From: Lachnospiraceae bacterium
GTDB lineage: Bacteria; Bacillota; Clostridia; Lachnospirales; Lachnospiraceae
DNA length: 64,000 nt
Direction: 5' to 3'
NCBI GenBank assembly: GCA_030825115.1
Contig: JAPJQL010000003.1
Location: 156,326-220,325, forward strand
Part shown: piece after piece, positions 42,647 to 51,439 of the stretch
Layout: every line of letters begins with the position of its first letter
How positions within the stretch are numbered: the first letter of the stretch is position 1
Made by a program: the position numbers and the translations under genes
The notes under the pieces: generated by a model
Seen by the model: only the letters and a program-made list of their open reading frames with translations
What the model was told of the DNA's origin: nothing
Database searches by the model: none

Positions 42647-44421
42647 CAGACCGCCTCCTTTTTGGAGACGCCCATCTGGGAATCCGAAATCTCGCGGTAG
42701 ACCTGGCAGTGCTCCATCAGTTCTTCATGGGTTCCATATCCAATCTCCTGCCCGTCTTCCAAGACAAGGATATGGTCCGCGCCCATCACAGAACTGATCC
42801 TCTGTGCAATCACGATACAGGTTGTGCCGGAAAAATGCTCCCGGAGTTCTCTCCTCAGAGCCGCATCGGTCTTATAGTCCAGCGCACTCGAGGAATCATC
42901 CAGAATCAGAATTTCAGGATGTGCTGCCAGCGCCCGGGCGATCAGGATGCGCTGCTTCTGCCCTCCGCTCAGGTTCGCCCCTCGGATGTCCAGCCCCTCT
43001 TCCATCCCGCCTTTTTCCTCTACAAATTCTTTGGCCCTCGCATAGAGAAGCGCCTCCTCTACCTGGCTTTCCCCCAGTGTTCGCCCCACTTTGACATTTT
43101 CCAGAATGCTGTCTTCAAATATCATATCATTTTGAAACACCACGCCGAATTTCCCCCGCAGTTCATGGTAATCCATCTCGCGGATGTCCTTGCCGTCAAT
43201 GGTGACCGAGCCTTCATCCACATCGTAGAGACGCATCAAAAGATTTACGATGGTGGTTTTCCCGGAACCGGTCGCTCCGATGATCCCCAGCGTCTCCCCT
43301 CGTTTCAGGGAAAAAGAAATCTGTTCCAGGTTGTTTCGAACCTTGTTATAGGAAAAGGAAACACGATGGAAAGCAACATGCGAATTTTCGTCTGCCTCCT
43401 GCCGATCCGTTTCATCCAGATCATCTGCCCCCGGATCTTTTCTTTTATCACTCCGGTCAGCCGTGACCATCCTCTCATCCTCCCCTTCCAGCACCTGCAC
43501 GATCCGGGATGCGGAAGCAGCCGCTTTCGAGATGATGATAAACATACGGGAGATGGACAGCAGTGCGTTCAGGATAATCGTAAAATAAGTCATGAACGCA
43601 AGAATCCGCCCTACTTCCGTGACTCCGCGGTTCACCCGGTAAGCCCCCGCCAAAATAACGGCAACAAGGCCCAGATTCAGCAGCAGGTTCATAGATGGAT
43701 TGGTGATCGCAGTCGTCACGGTCGCTTTCCGCTCCCGCTCCACCACCTCCAGATTCACCTGGTCAAACCGCTTTCTCTCATAATCTTCCTTCGACAGGGC
43801 CTTGATCACCCGGATGCCTGCAATGTCCTCCCGGATCAGGCGGACAAAACGATCCACGCTCTCCTGAAGCGCCGCAAACATCGGAATTCCCTTTTTCGAC
43901 ACCACATATACCACCGCTGCAAGCAGCGGAAGCGCCGCAAGGAGCACACAGGCGAGCACCGGGTCCAAGAGCATCGTCATCACGATCCCGCCAATTAAAA
44001 GGATCGGAGCCCTCACACCCAGACGCTGGATCCTTCCCAGCATCTGATGGACATTATAGGTATCACTGGTCAGACGGGATATCAGAGACGCCCTGGTCAG
44101 TTCATCGCAGCGGTACTCCGGCAGATACATGACGCGCTCAAACAGATCTCCCCGGATGGTATACATGGCATCGCTCGCCACTCTGGAAGCCATCCGGTTG
44201 GCGACCACATTGAACGTGACCGCCAGTACAGAACAGACCACCATGAAAAGACCCCACAACAGGATTTCCCCTTTCCTGTCTGCCGGAATCACCGAATCAA
44301 TCATATAAGCCAGGGTCCACGGAAGGAACAGATCCATCAGCGTCCCTGAGAATTTCACAAAAAATCCCATCGCCATCCGAACATAATATGGCGCCAGATA
44401 ATGACCGAATATCTTCTTCAT
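42646..44421 (-). CDS. ABC exporter subunit with degenerate Walker B
   Basis: A 591-residue half-transporter with six helices and a nucleotide-binding domain. Walker A is GATGSGKTT, the signature LSGGQKQRI is intact, but Walker B reads ILILDDSSSALD, with Asp where the catalytic Glu should be. Its ATP site is therefore the degenerate one of the pair. The start MKKIFGHYL at 44421 follows GGGGATGG; the frame upstream runs into the galT terminator. A charged insert lies near residues 325-345. The heterodimer probably expels drugs or peptides; the substrate is unknown. The galT terminator precedes it. Confidence 0.93.
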   Translation of the reverse strand: MKKIFGHYLAPYYVRMAMGFFVKFSGTLMDLFLPWTLAYMIDSVIPADRKGEILLWGLFMVVCSVLAVTFNVVANRMASRVASDAMYTIRGDLFERVMYLPEYRCDELTRASLISRLTSDTYNVHQMLGRIQRLGVRAPILLIGGIVMTMLLDPVLACVLLAALPLLAAVVYVVSKKGIPMFAALQESVDRFVRLIREDIAGIRVIKALSKEDYERKRFDQVNLEVVERERKATVTTAITNPSMNLLLNLGLVAVILAGAYRVNRGVTEVGRILAFMTYFTIILNALLSISRMFIIISKAAASASRIVQVLEGEDERMVTADRSDKRKDPGADDLDETDRQEADENSHVAFHRVSFSYNKVRNNLEQISFSLKRGETLGIIGATGSGKTTIVNLLMRLYDVDEGSVTIDGKDIREMDYHELRGKFGVVFQNDMIFEDSILENVKVGRTLGESQVEEALLYARAKEFVEEKGGMEEGLDIRGANLSGGQKQRILIARALAAHPEILILDDSSSALDYKTDAALRRELREHFSGTTCIVIAQRISSVMGADHILVLEDGQEIGYGTHEELMEHCQVYREISDSQMGVSKKEAV

Positions 44422-44449
44422 GATTCCATCCCCCATCTGGTTTTCGAAA

Positions 44450-44482
44450 GAAAAAAAGCTGTCCGCAGTATCAGCCGACAGC
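44450..44482 (-). terminator. galT terminator
   Basis: GCTGTC-G-GC pairs with GC-G-GACAGC and is followed by seven T and CTTTC on the minus strand, 19 bp after the galT stop. Confidence 0.85.
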
Positions 44483-44500
44483 CCTTTCCCTGATTCCGTA

Positions 44501-46009
44501 CTAGCACTCTGAAAATCCGACATGGCGCAGGAATGCCGCAAAATGCTCCCTGCCTTCCGGCGTACACTTGTAGACACCGGCGTCCTCCAGTACGCGGGCA
44601 AATACCTTACCCACTTCCTGCTGAAGGATTTCTTCTACATTATCCTTTGAAAATCCGTCATAATTACCCCGGAATTCTTCTACCCAGTCGGCATGTTTTT
44701 CAAGAATTTCATTGCTCCTGATATCTCTTCCATCCACAAGATATTCTCCCAGAAGCGCCAGCTCATCCTTCAGGCGGGACGGCAGCACCGCAAGCCCCAT
44801 AACCTCGATAAGGCCGATATTCTCTTTCTTGATATGATGCAGTTCCTGGTGGGGATGATAAAGCCCCATCGGAAACTCTTCCGTCGTAATATTGTTCCTC
44901 AGCACCAGATCCAGCTCAAACATGTCTCCATTCTTACGCGCGATCGGAGTGATGGTATTGTGAGGTTCCCCATCGGTATACGCATAGACAAAAGCCGCCT
45001 CATCCGTATATTCCCGCCACGCACTGAGCACCTGGTCGCCCAATTCGATCAGGCGGTCAGAATCTTTTCCGCGCAGGCGGAGCACCGACATCGGCCAGTG
45101 GACAATGCCCGCTTCCACGTCCTCAAATCCCTCGATCGCAAAATATTTTTCAATCGGAGCTTTTGCCATCGCAAAGGTGTAATGTCCCCCCTGAAAATGG
45201 TCATGGCTTAAGATCGAACCGCCCACGATCGGCAGATCTGCGTTGGACCCCAGAAAATAGTGAGGAAACTGTTTTACAAAATCAAACAGTTTGATAAACG
45301 CCGCCTTTTCAATCTTCATCGGTGTATGCTGCCCGTTAAACACGATACAGTGCTCATTATAATAAACATAAGGAGAGTACTGGAAGCCCCATTGGCTGTC
45401 ATTGACCGTAATCCGGATAATCCGGTGGTTGTTCCGCGCCGGATGGTTCAGCCTGCCGGCATATCCTTCATTTTCCATACAGAGAAGGCACTTGGGATAA
45501 CCGCTCTGCTTTGCCAGCTTCGCCGCCGCGATCGCCTTCGGGTCTTTCTCCGGCTTTGACAGGTTGATCGTGATGTCCAAATTCCCGTACGGAGTCTCTG
45601 TCACCCACTTCTGATCCTTGCACACCCGGTATCTGCGGATATAATCAGAATCCTGGCTCAATTTGTAAAAATAGTCGGTGGCCGCCTCTGCCCCCTGTGT
45701 ATGGTAAATCCCCCAGAACTTATCCGATACCTCTGACGGACGGGGCATCAGGCAATTCATCAGGCGGGTGTCAAATAAATCCCGATAGCCAATGCTGTCC
45801 TCTATGATCCCCTGGCTGCACGCATAATCCAGCAGTTCCCCCAAAGTCTGCTCCAGATCCACTGCTTCGCATCCCGTCTCCGGCTCCTCGTATTCCTCCA
45901 GATGCAGCACATCCAGAATCTGATTTACCGCATACATCCTGTCTGTCTCTGTGAGCAGCCCTGTCTCCATCCCATACTGTACCAGTTTTTTGATTGCTTC
46001 GTATACCAT
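44501..46009 (-). CDS. galT: Galactose-1-phosphate uridylyltransferase, class II
   Basis: A 502-residue enzyme of the Firmicutes-type GalT class, longer than the class I enzyme. Landmarks are FWGIYHTQGAEAATDYFYKL, CLLCMENEGYAGRLNHPARNNHR with a CxxC zinc-like motif, and GSILSHDHFQGGHYTFAMAKA, whose His-x-His region corresponds to the catalytic site. It exchanges UDP between glucose and galactose in the Leloir pathway. AGGAGG is 5 nt before the ATG. No galK or galE lies nearby, so it is a stand-alone gene with its own terminator. Confidence 0.95.
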   Translation of the reverse strand: MVYEAIKKLVQYGMETGLLTETDRMYAVNQILDVLHLEEYEEPETGCEAVDLEQTLGELLDYACSQGIIEDSIGYRDLFDTRLMNCLMPRPSEVSDKFWGIYHTQGAEAATDYFYKLSQDSDYIRRYRVCKDQKWVTETPYGNLDITINLSKPEKDPKAIAAAKLAKQSGYPKCLLCMENEGYAGRLNHPARNNHRIIRITVNDSQWGFQYSPYVYYNEHCIVFNGQHTPMKIEKAAFIKLFDFVKQFPHYFLGSNADLPIVGGSILSHDHFQGGHYTFAMAKAPIEKYFAIEGFEDVEAGIVHWPMSVLRLRGKDSDRLIELGDQVLSAWREYTDEAAFVYAYTDGEPHNTITPIARKNGDMFELDLVLRNNITTEEFPMGLYHPHQELHHIKKENIGLIEVMGLAVLPSRLKDELALLGEYLVDGRDIRSNEILEKHADWVEEFRGNYDGFSKDNVEEILQQEVGKVFARVLEDAGVYKCTPEGREHFAAFLRHVGFSEC

Positions 46010-46132
46010 ACCAACCTCCTGCTTGTTCCATTCTGTAATAACCAGGCATATCTGAAACGTGCATTCCCATGCCTCTTGTTATCCAGTATAACGCACCTTT
46101 CCCCGAAAAACCATAGAATATCTTTCAATTGC

Positions 46133-46657
46133 CTATAATTTTTTTACGATTCCTTCAATCCGTTCCACAACCATACCGCCCAGAAGACCGATGACCGCCC
46201 CTGCAGCCACCCCCGCAACCAGCAAAACCGGCAGGTATGTAAACACCCCCAGAGTCTTTGTCACCCATGCCGCCGCACAGAGCTGTCCTATATTGTGGAA
46301 GATCCCACCCACGATGCTGACTCCGATTTTTGAAAACCACCCGCTCTTTACGGCAGCCGCCATCACGATCAGGCTGAAAATCCCTCCTGCCATGCTGTAT
46401 GCCATGCTGAACACATTTCCAAAAGTAAATCCCATAAGCAAAATCCGGATCAGGGACACCGCCGCCGCGCCGGGAATCCCGACCGTATAAAGCCCCACGA
46501 TCGTCACCAGATTGGCCAGTCCCAGCTTGATTCCCGGAACAGGAAGCGGTACCGGCACCATCGCTTCCACATAACTGAATATAAATGCAAGCGCCACCAA
46601 CATCCCATACAGCGCCACAGACCGCGCCACACGCCGCCCACTCCGATTTCTTTCCAT
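46133..46657 (-). CDS. Gx transporter family membrane protein
   Basis: A 174-residue protein with about five membrane helices. The core SYVEAMVPVPLPVPGIKLGLANLVTIVGLY and a Gly-Gly-Ile-Phe-His-Asn motif near residue 125 match the Gx transporter family (PF07456), an S-component-like group often annotated as heptaprenyl diphosphate synthase component I without enzymatic evidence. GGAGG lies 6 nt before the chosen ATG at 46657. It is divergent from a NusG domain II protein, a pairing common in clostridia, often near ApbE/Rnf or isoprenoid genes. The substrate is unknown; it may carry a lipid or quinone precursor. Confidence 0.88.
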   Translation of the reverse strand: MERNRSGRRVARSVALYGMLVALAFIFSYVEAMVPVPLPVPGIKLGLANLVTIVGLYTVGIPGAAAVSLIRILLMGFTFGNVFSMAYSMAGGIFSLIVMAAAVKSGWFSKIGVSIVGGIFHNIGQLCAAAWVTKTLGVFTYLPVLLVAGVAAGAVIGLLGGMVVERIEGIVKKL

Positions 46658-46679
46658 AAAGTCCCTCCAGCCGGCCAAA

Positions 46680-46708
46680 TTGACAGCCGCTGTTATTTAT
46701 TGTATGAT
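46680..46708 (+). promoter_or_regulatory. Promoter of the NusG-II protein
   Basis: Plus strand TTGACA (46680-46685), 17-bp spacer, TATGAT (46703-46708), about 40 bp before the start codon. Confidence 0.65.
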
Positions 46709-46750
46709 TCTTTAGTATACCAAGTATATCAGCTTTTAGAAAGGATTGCC

Positions 46751-47101
46751 ATGAAAAAACATAAAAAAGACCTGCTTCTGATCGCCATCATTCTGGCAGT
46801 CGCCGCTGTCGGCTTTACTGTCAATCACTATATCCACAGAAAACCGGCGGCACAGCTTGAGATTACCGTAGACGGCAAGGTCGTCGAAATTCTGGATCTG
46901 AACAAAGATACGGAAATGACCATCGAGGGATGGAACGGGGGAACCAACCATCTGATCATCCGGGACGGCATGGCATGGATCGATGAGGCAGACTGCCCGG
47001 ACAAAGTCTGCATTCATCAGGGAAAAGTGTCAAAGAACCGCCAGATGATCGTATGCCTGCCGAACCGGATGGTGGCTACGGTTGTTGCGCCGGAGGAATA
47101 A
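46751..47101 (+). CDS. NusG domain II-containing membrane protein
   Basis: A 116-residue protein with one N-terminal membrane helix (about 8-25) and a small extracytoplasmic beta domain of the NusG_II type (PF07009). Cysteines in DCPDKVCIHQG (near 80) and CLPNR (near 105) are the usual conserved ones of this family, perhaps forming a disulfide. The ATG follows AAGGA by 5 nt. Such proteins accompany Gx transporters and flavin-linked redox genes in Firmicutes; no function is established. It has its own promoter and a strong terminator. Confidence 0.9.
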   Translation: MKKHKKDLLLIAIILAVAAVGFTVNHYIHRKPAAQLEITVDGKVVEILDLNKDTEMTIEGWNGGTNHLIIRDGMAWIDEADCPDKVCIHQGKVSKNRQMIVCLPNRMVATVVAPEE

Positions 47102-47130
47102 AAGGCGGGAAGAGTGTTGCTGCCATAACG

Positions 47131-47162
47131 AAAAACAGGACCAAACCCTGGTCCTGTTTTTT
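47131..47162. terminator. Bidirectional terminator between converging genes
   Basis: AAAAACAGGACCA pairs with TGGTCCTGTTTTTT around a 5-nt loop. A on the left and T on the right make it act in both directions, for the NusG-II gene and for the DUF5722 gene that ends at 47165. Confidence 0.9.
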
Positions 47163-47164
47163 CA

Positions 47165-48907
47165 TTATTTTTCCTGTGCCCTCCACCGGAAATTCGGAAT
47201 CACATCGCTCCATTTTTCAATTCCGATAATGGATTTTGCAAACTCCGTTGTCTCCAATGTTGTCTTTTTATTGTCGATATTTTTATAGATCACCCAGGAC
47301 TTCTTCCGCATCGTCGGAATAATCTCATTCGGCCTTCCCATATCGCAGTACCACAGACCAAACATCAGGGAAGCATTGGCTTCCGACGGCGCATCTACCT
47401 GACGGCTCATGATAAAGGCGTCAATGTAGGGATTGCTGTCAGCGATATAGTAGGCATAGGCGATCGCTGCCGCCTGACGGTCATTGTTCTCGCCGCGGGT
47501 CGCGCTCTTGGAGGTAAAGCCCTGCTCCGACAAGATCACATGGCGGACTTCGCCTTTGGAGTCGCGCATGTGGGGCTGCTGTAAATAATCCGTCAGCACA
47601 TTCAGATTCTTTAAGTTTACAACCGGAGAGCTCGGGTCATACTTGATCAGCCCGGTCTGGTCATCGTCCCAGAACTCCGGCTCCGTCAGCGGAATGGAGT
47701 ACGGATGATATGCCAGTCCCCAGTTCATCTGGCCTCCGGCCACGACCTTCGCGTTGAATGTATCCACAATGTCTTTGGCATTGTATTTCAGCTTTCCGTC
47801 CGCTTCATGATTCCAGTTATAGTCGGTGGAAAAGAACAGACGGGCATTCTGGCTGGTGCTCTTGATCGCCGTATAGAAGACGCGGAACGCCCGTTCATAT
47901 TCTTCTACGTACTGGTCAAGGCTCATCGGGCCCATGTAGTTCCACTGCTGGTTGTTGATCTCATTGCCGATGATCCAGTTGGATACCTTGCCATACGGGG
48001 TGGACAGGCTGCTGTAGCGGTCTGCCAGGAAAGAGGCAATCGCCTTGATCGTCTCGAATCCTTCTTCCGTGGAGGCATTGAATCCATAATAAAATGCCTT
48101 CGTCGCCGGCTGCTTTTTTACACCCGGATAGATCAGCTGCGGGGTGGCATCATTCCAGCCGTTTAAGATGACGGCCGTCACCGTCATATTCTTCTCAGAC
48201 ATCCGGCGGATCGTGTTGTCATAGACTTCCAGCAGCTCTTTGTTGAAGCTGTAAGTCTTACCGTCGTATTGGTAATCGATCCCCTGTCCCAGGATATGGT
48301 GGAACGGGATGTTCACGATCACATGGTTCACACCCAGCTCAAAGGCATCCGCCACCATGCTCTCCGTATTCTCAATGAGCAGACCTTTCTTGGTCTGCGC
48401 CTCTTTATACGGATCGGTGTGCTTTGCAATCGACTCCGGGTTCGTCACATAGGCCGTATTGCTGACTTGGGTATATTCCTTTCCGTCATAGACCGCCACC
48501 ACAAACCGGGAATACAGACGGTCTGCCTCCGTGCCGTGGTTCAGCGGAATCTGAAACGACAGGGCATCTCCCTTTTTGATCCATCCGCAATAGTCGGTCC
48601 GTCCCTCGAGGTCATCCTGGTAGGGCTTCAATTCAAACAGGTAAAGATAATCGTCATAATAGGCAGAATCCGACCAGGTCCCCTCCATCTGACCCTGTAT
48701 GGAAATCTGGTTCCCGTTTGTGATGGAGCATCCCGTGATATGGGCAAATTCCGTAGGCGCCGACTGCACCGGCTCCGCTTCTGTCTCTGCCGCTGTCTCC
48801 GCCGCCGTCCCGGTCGGTTCTGCCATGCTCTCCATGCTTCCCATGCCGAGCATCGCCGTTGCACAAAATATCATCGCCGCAATTCTGCGGATGCCACTTT
48901 TTCTCAT
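47165..48907 (-). CDS. Secreted DUF5722 protein, putative glycoside hydrolase
   Basis: A 580-residue exported protein. The signal peptide (about 1-29, ending AMLGMGSMESMAEP) is followed by a Thr/Glu-rich linker, a beta-rich domain to about residue 170 and a TIM-barrel-like domain. GNEINNQQW near residue 315 and VILSEQGF near 460 stand where clan GH-A enzymes have the acid/base and nucleophile glutamates. I recall the family as DUF5722 with no known substrate. RBS AAGGAGG lies 9 nt before the ATG. The gene has its own promoter and terminator. Surface binding or cleavage of a glycan is a reasonable inference. Confidence 0.78.
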   Translation of the reverse strand: MRKSGIRRIAAMIFCATAMLGMGSMESMAEPTGTAAETAAETEAEPVQSAPTEFAHITGCSITNGNQISIQGQMEGTWSDSAYYDDYLYLFELKPYQDDLEGRTDYCGWIKKGDALSFQIPLNHGTEADRLYSRFVVAVYDGKEYTQVSNTAYVTNPESIAKHTDPYKEAQTKKGLLIENTESMVADAFELGVNHVIVNIPFHHILGQGIDYQYDGKTYSFNKELLEVYDNTIRRMSEKNMTVTAVILNGWNDATPQLIYPGVKKQPATKAFYYGFNASTEEGFETIKAIASFLADRYSSLSTPYGKVSNWIIGNEINNQQWNYMGPMSLDQYVEEYERAFRVFYTAIKSTSQNARLFFSTDYNWNHEADGKLKYNAKDIVDTFNAKVVAGGQMNWGLAYHPYSIPLTEPEFWDDDQTGLIKYDPSSPVVNLKNLNVLTDYLQQPHMRDSKGEVRHVILSEQGFTSKSATRGENNDRQAAAIAYAYYIADSNPYIDAFIMSRQVDAPSEANASLMFGLWYCDMGRPNEIIPTMRKKSWVIYKNIDNKKTTLETTEFAKSIIGIEKWSDVIPNFRWRAQEK

Positions 48908-48942
48908 AAATTCCTTCTGCCTCCTTTTTAAGTCGTATCCTT

Positions 48943-48970
48943 ATTATAGCCAGATACAGAAGAATTACAA
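48943..48970 (-). promoter_or_regulatory. Promoter of the DUF5722 gene
   Basis: Minus strand TTGTAA (48965-48970), 16-bp spacer, TATAAT (48943-48948), about 36 bp before the start codon. Confidence 0.6.
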
Positions 48971-49025
48971 GAATCAGTGGCCTTACTTTGTCTTACGTTT
49001 TCCTTACACCGCTTTTTTCACCGTT

Positions 49026-50213
49026 TTACAGATATTTTTTCAGCGCCTCTGCACGGTCAAGCTTCTCCCACGGCAGATCCAGATCGGTTCTTCCAAAATG
49101 ACCGTAAGCCGCAGTCTGCTTGTAGATTGGTCTTCTCAGGTCCAGCATCTTGATAATGCCTGCCGGTCTTAAATCGAAGTTTTCACGGATGATCTCCACC
49201 AGCTTCTGGTTGTCAAGCTTTCCGGTTCCGAAGGTATCAACCATGATGGAAGTCGGGTGAGCCACTCCGATCGCATAGGAAAGCTGAATCTCACACTTGT
49301 CAGCCAGTCCTGCCGCAACAATGTTCTTAGCCACATAGCGGGCAGCATAAGCCGCGGAACGGTCCACTTTGGTGCAGTCCTTCCCGGAGAACGCGCCGCC
49401 GCCGTGACGGGCATAACCGCCATAGGTGTCTACGATGATCTTCCGTCCGGTCAGTCCGCTGTCGCCCTGAGGACCGCCGATCACGAAACGTCCGGTCGGA
49501 TTGATAAAATATTTGGTATCCTCATCCACCATGTCAGCCGGGATGATCTCGTCAAATACATATTTTTTGATATCCTTGTGGATCTGCTCCTGGGTCACAT
49601 TCTCATCGTGCTGGGTAGAGCAGACAACCGCATCCAGCCTGATCGGCTTTCCGTTTTCATCATATTCTACCGTAACCTGGGTCTTTCCATCCGGACGCAG
49701 ATAGCTCAGAGTCCCGTCCTTGCGGACTTTCGTCAGCTGAAGGGCAAGCTTGTGTGCCAGTGCAATCGGGTATGGCATATATTCTTCCGTCTCGTTGCTG
49801 GCATATCCGAACTGGATGCCCTGGTCGCCGGCGCCAATCGCGTCAAGTTCCGTATCGGTCATCTTGTTCTCTTTTGCCTCCAGCGCCTTGTCCACGCCGA
49901 GGGCAATATCAGCAGACTGCTCGTCGAGCGCCACGATCACGCCGCAGGTGTCACAGTCAAAGCCGTACTTTGCACGGTCATAGCCAATCTCGCGCACCGT
50001 CTCGCGCACGATTTTCTGGATGTCCACATAGGCATTGGTCGTCACCTCTCCCATAACCAGCACAAGACCGGTGGTGGTACAGGTCTCACAAGCCACGCGG
50101 CTCATCGGGTCCTTCTCCATCAGCGCATCCAGGATCGCATCCGAGATCGCGTCGCACATCTTATCCGGATGTCCCTCGGTTACGGACTCGGATGTAAATA
50201 ACAGTTTTTCCAT
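49026..50213 (-). CDS. metK: S-adenosylmethionine synthetase MetK
   Basis: A 395-residue enzyme that makes SAM from methionine and [15 protein letters not shown] near the N-terminus binds ATP and metal, [12 protein letters not shown] is the central motif, and [23 protein letters not shown] contains the glycine loop and catalytic Lys. The gene is controlled by the SAM-I riboswitch directly upstream, so it should be repressed when SAM is abundant. AGGAGG precedes the ATG. No terminator was recognised after it. Confidence 0.97.
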   Translation of the reverse strand: MEKLLFTSESVTEGHPDKMCDAISDAILDALMEKDPMSRVACETCTTTGLVLVMGEVTTNAYVDIQKIVRETVREIGYDRAKYGFDCDTCGVIVALDEQSADIALGVDKALEAKENKMTDTELDAIGAGDQGIQFGYASNETEEYMPYPIALAHKLALQLTKVRKDGTLSYLRPDGKTQVTVEYDENGKPIRLDAVVCSTQHDENVTQEQIHKDIKKYVFDEIIPADMVDEDTKYFINPTGRFVIGGPQGDSGLTGRKIIVDTYGGYARHGGGAFSGKDCTKVDRSAAYAARYVAKNIVAAGLADKCEIQLSYAIGVAHPTSIMVDTFGTGKLDNQKLVEIIRENFDLRPAGIIKMLDLRRPIYKQTAAYGHFGRTDLDLPWEKLDRAEALKKYL

Positions 50214-50251
50214 GTTTCAAATCCTCCTTTGAATTTGTGAAAAGACAAAAG

Positions 50252-50281
50252 AAAAGTCCGTAGTAATCATACTGCGGACTT
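50252..50281 (-). terminator. Riboswitch expression platform terminator
   Basis: AAGTCCG-C-AGTA pairs with TACT-A-CGGACTT and is followed by TTCTTTTG on the minus strand, between the aptamer and metK. Confidence 0.88.
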
Positions 50282-50303
50282 GATATGTTTCGCTCATCAA
50301 ATC

Positions 50304-50428
50304 CTCTTATCGCTCGATTACTCGCTCAGGTTGGCACCTTCCGACCGCTCCTGCATGGTAGTTTGCATTCCGTTCGGGGTTGCCGTGACTTCACAGATCC
50401 TTTGTATCTCCATCACTCTGAATAAGGG
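50304..50428 (-). ncRNA. SAM-I riboswitch (S-box) in the metK leader
   Basis: Minus strand RNA from CTTATTCAGAGTGATGGAG to GCGATAAGAG. P1 is CTTAT/ATAAG; the conserved GAUGGAG, CUGUGAAGUC, ACGGCAACC and GGUGCCAACCUGAGCGA segments of the S-box aptamer are in order. A terminator follows. When SAM binds, the terminator should form and metK transcription stop. Confidence 0.95.
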
Positions 50429-50468
50429 ATATTACGTACTTTTCAATTGTAGTTGTTGTGTTGCATGG

Positions 50469-50500
50469 ATTATACTAGCAGATTCTGCGGCGGCTGTCAA
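50469..50500 (-). promoter_or_regulatory. metK promoter
   Basis: Minus strand TTGACA (50495-50500) with TATAAT at 50469-50474, a 20-bp spacer. The overlapping TAGTAT three bases nearer gives 17 bp and may be the true -10. Confidence 0.5.
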
Positions 50501-50511
50501 GCTGAATCCAA

Positions 50512-51330
50512 TCATTCTTCCAGCCTTACCAGAACCCGCACGGTGTACTCCTCATAGCCGCTGACGGTCAGCTCATCCGTCAGAAACTCCTCATACCATT
50601 TCCGCCCCGTCTTAAGGCCATGCCTCGCAGCATACTCCGTCACAATCCGATATGGTTTTTCCATCGAAGCCTCATATCCTTTGTAAAACGTCTCAATATA
50701 TCTCCCTTCCGGGTACCGTTCCGGCTTCAGTGACGCAATCCGCCTGTCCACCCTGGTGTAAATCTGCGCGTACCTGTCATACAGGCCTTTCTCCAGGTCC
50801 TCCTGATAACAGATCGAACCGACCGAACTGATGTTGACATTGCTCTGCTCCCACATACGCACGTGCTGGATGATCTCCTCCGCCAGCTTCCGGTCGCTGC
50901 TGTCCTTCACATCAGACGCCAGCAGCCATCCATCCGGCCTTGGCACGATCTTTGGGCTGTCCAGACGGACAGACTGTGCCTTTTCCACATGCCTCCGCTC
51001 CCGCCTGATAAATTTTTTCATGTGTTTCAGCCGTTCGATCTCCTGATCAATCTGCGCCTCTTTCTCTTCCATCATGGAAAAAAAGCTCTCCGGGGAACGG
51101 TTCTGCATATACGCCTTGATCTCTCCCAGAGGCATCCCCAGCTTCTGCAGCATCCGGATCACTGCAAAAGTATCGATCTGCCAGACATAATAATACCGGT
51201 ACTGGTTCTCCTCTGTGATCGCCGGAGAAAAAAGTCCAATCTCATCATAATGAAACAGCGTATGTTTCTTCACGCCCAGGATCTTTGCAAATTCTCCCGT
51301 GGTAAAATACAGTTCTGAATGCTTTTCCAT
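50512..51330 (-). CDS. MerR-family regulator with effector-binding domain
   Basis: A 272-residue regulator of the BmrR/MtaN-like type. Residues 8-75 form the MerR HTH and wing ([30 protein letters not shown]), a long coiled coil follows (about 78-120), then a GyrI-like effector domain. Such proteins twist promoters with long spacers. The divergent MATE pump gene has exactly such a promoter with a dyad inside the spacer, so this is probably its drug-sensing activator. Confidence 0.93.
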   Translation of the reverse strand: MEKHSELYFTTGEFAKILGVKKHTLFHYDEIGLFSPAITEENQYRYYYVWQIDTFAVIRMLQKLGMPLGEIKAYMQNRSPESFFSMMEEKEAQIDQEIERLKHMKKFIRRERRHVEKAQSVRLDSPKIVPRPDGWLLASDVKDSSDRKLAEEIIQHVRMWEQSNVNISSVGSICYQEDLEKGLYDRYAQIYTRVDRRIASLKPERYPEGRYIETFYKGYEASMEKPYRIVTEYAARHGLKTGRKWYEEFLTDELTVSGYEEYTVRVLVRLEE

Positions 51331-51368
51331 CTTCTCTCCTCCAGCCGGAATTTTATGTCAAAAAACGC

Positions 51369-51399
51369 TTGACTATCGGGTTACCCTATCCTTTATAGT
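51369..51399 (+). promoter_or_regulatory. MerR-type promoter of the MATE gene
   Basis: Plus strand TTGACT (51369-51374), 19-bp spacer, TATAGT (51394-51399). The spacer contains the dyad GGGT-T-ACCC flanked by CTAT(C)/(C)TATCC, the expected MerR-family operator. Confidence 0.8.
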
Positions 51400-51439
51400 A
51401 ATACTTGCGCTCAAAAAAAGCAAGAAAGAGGTATAAATC

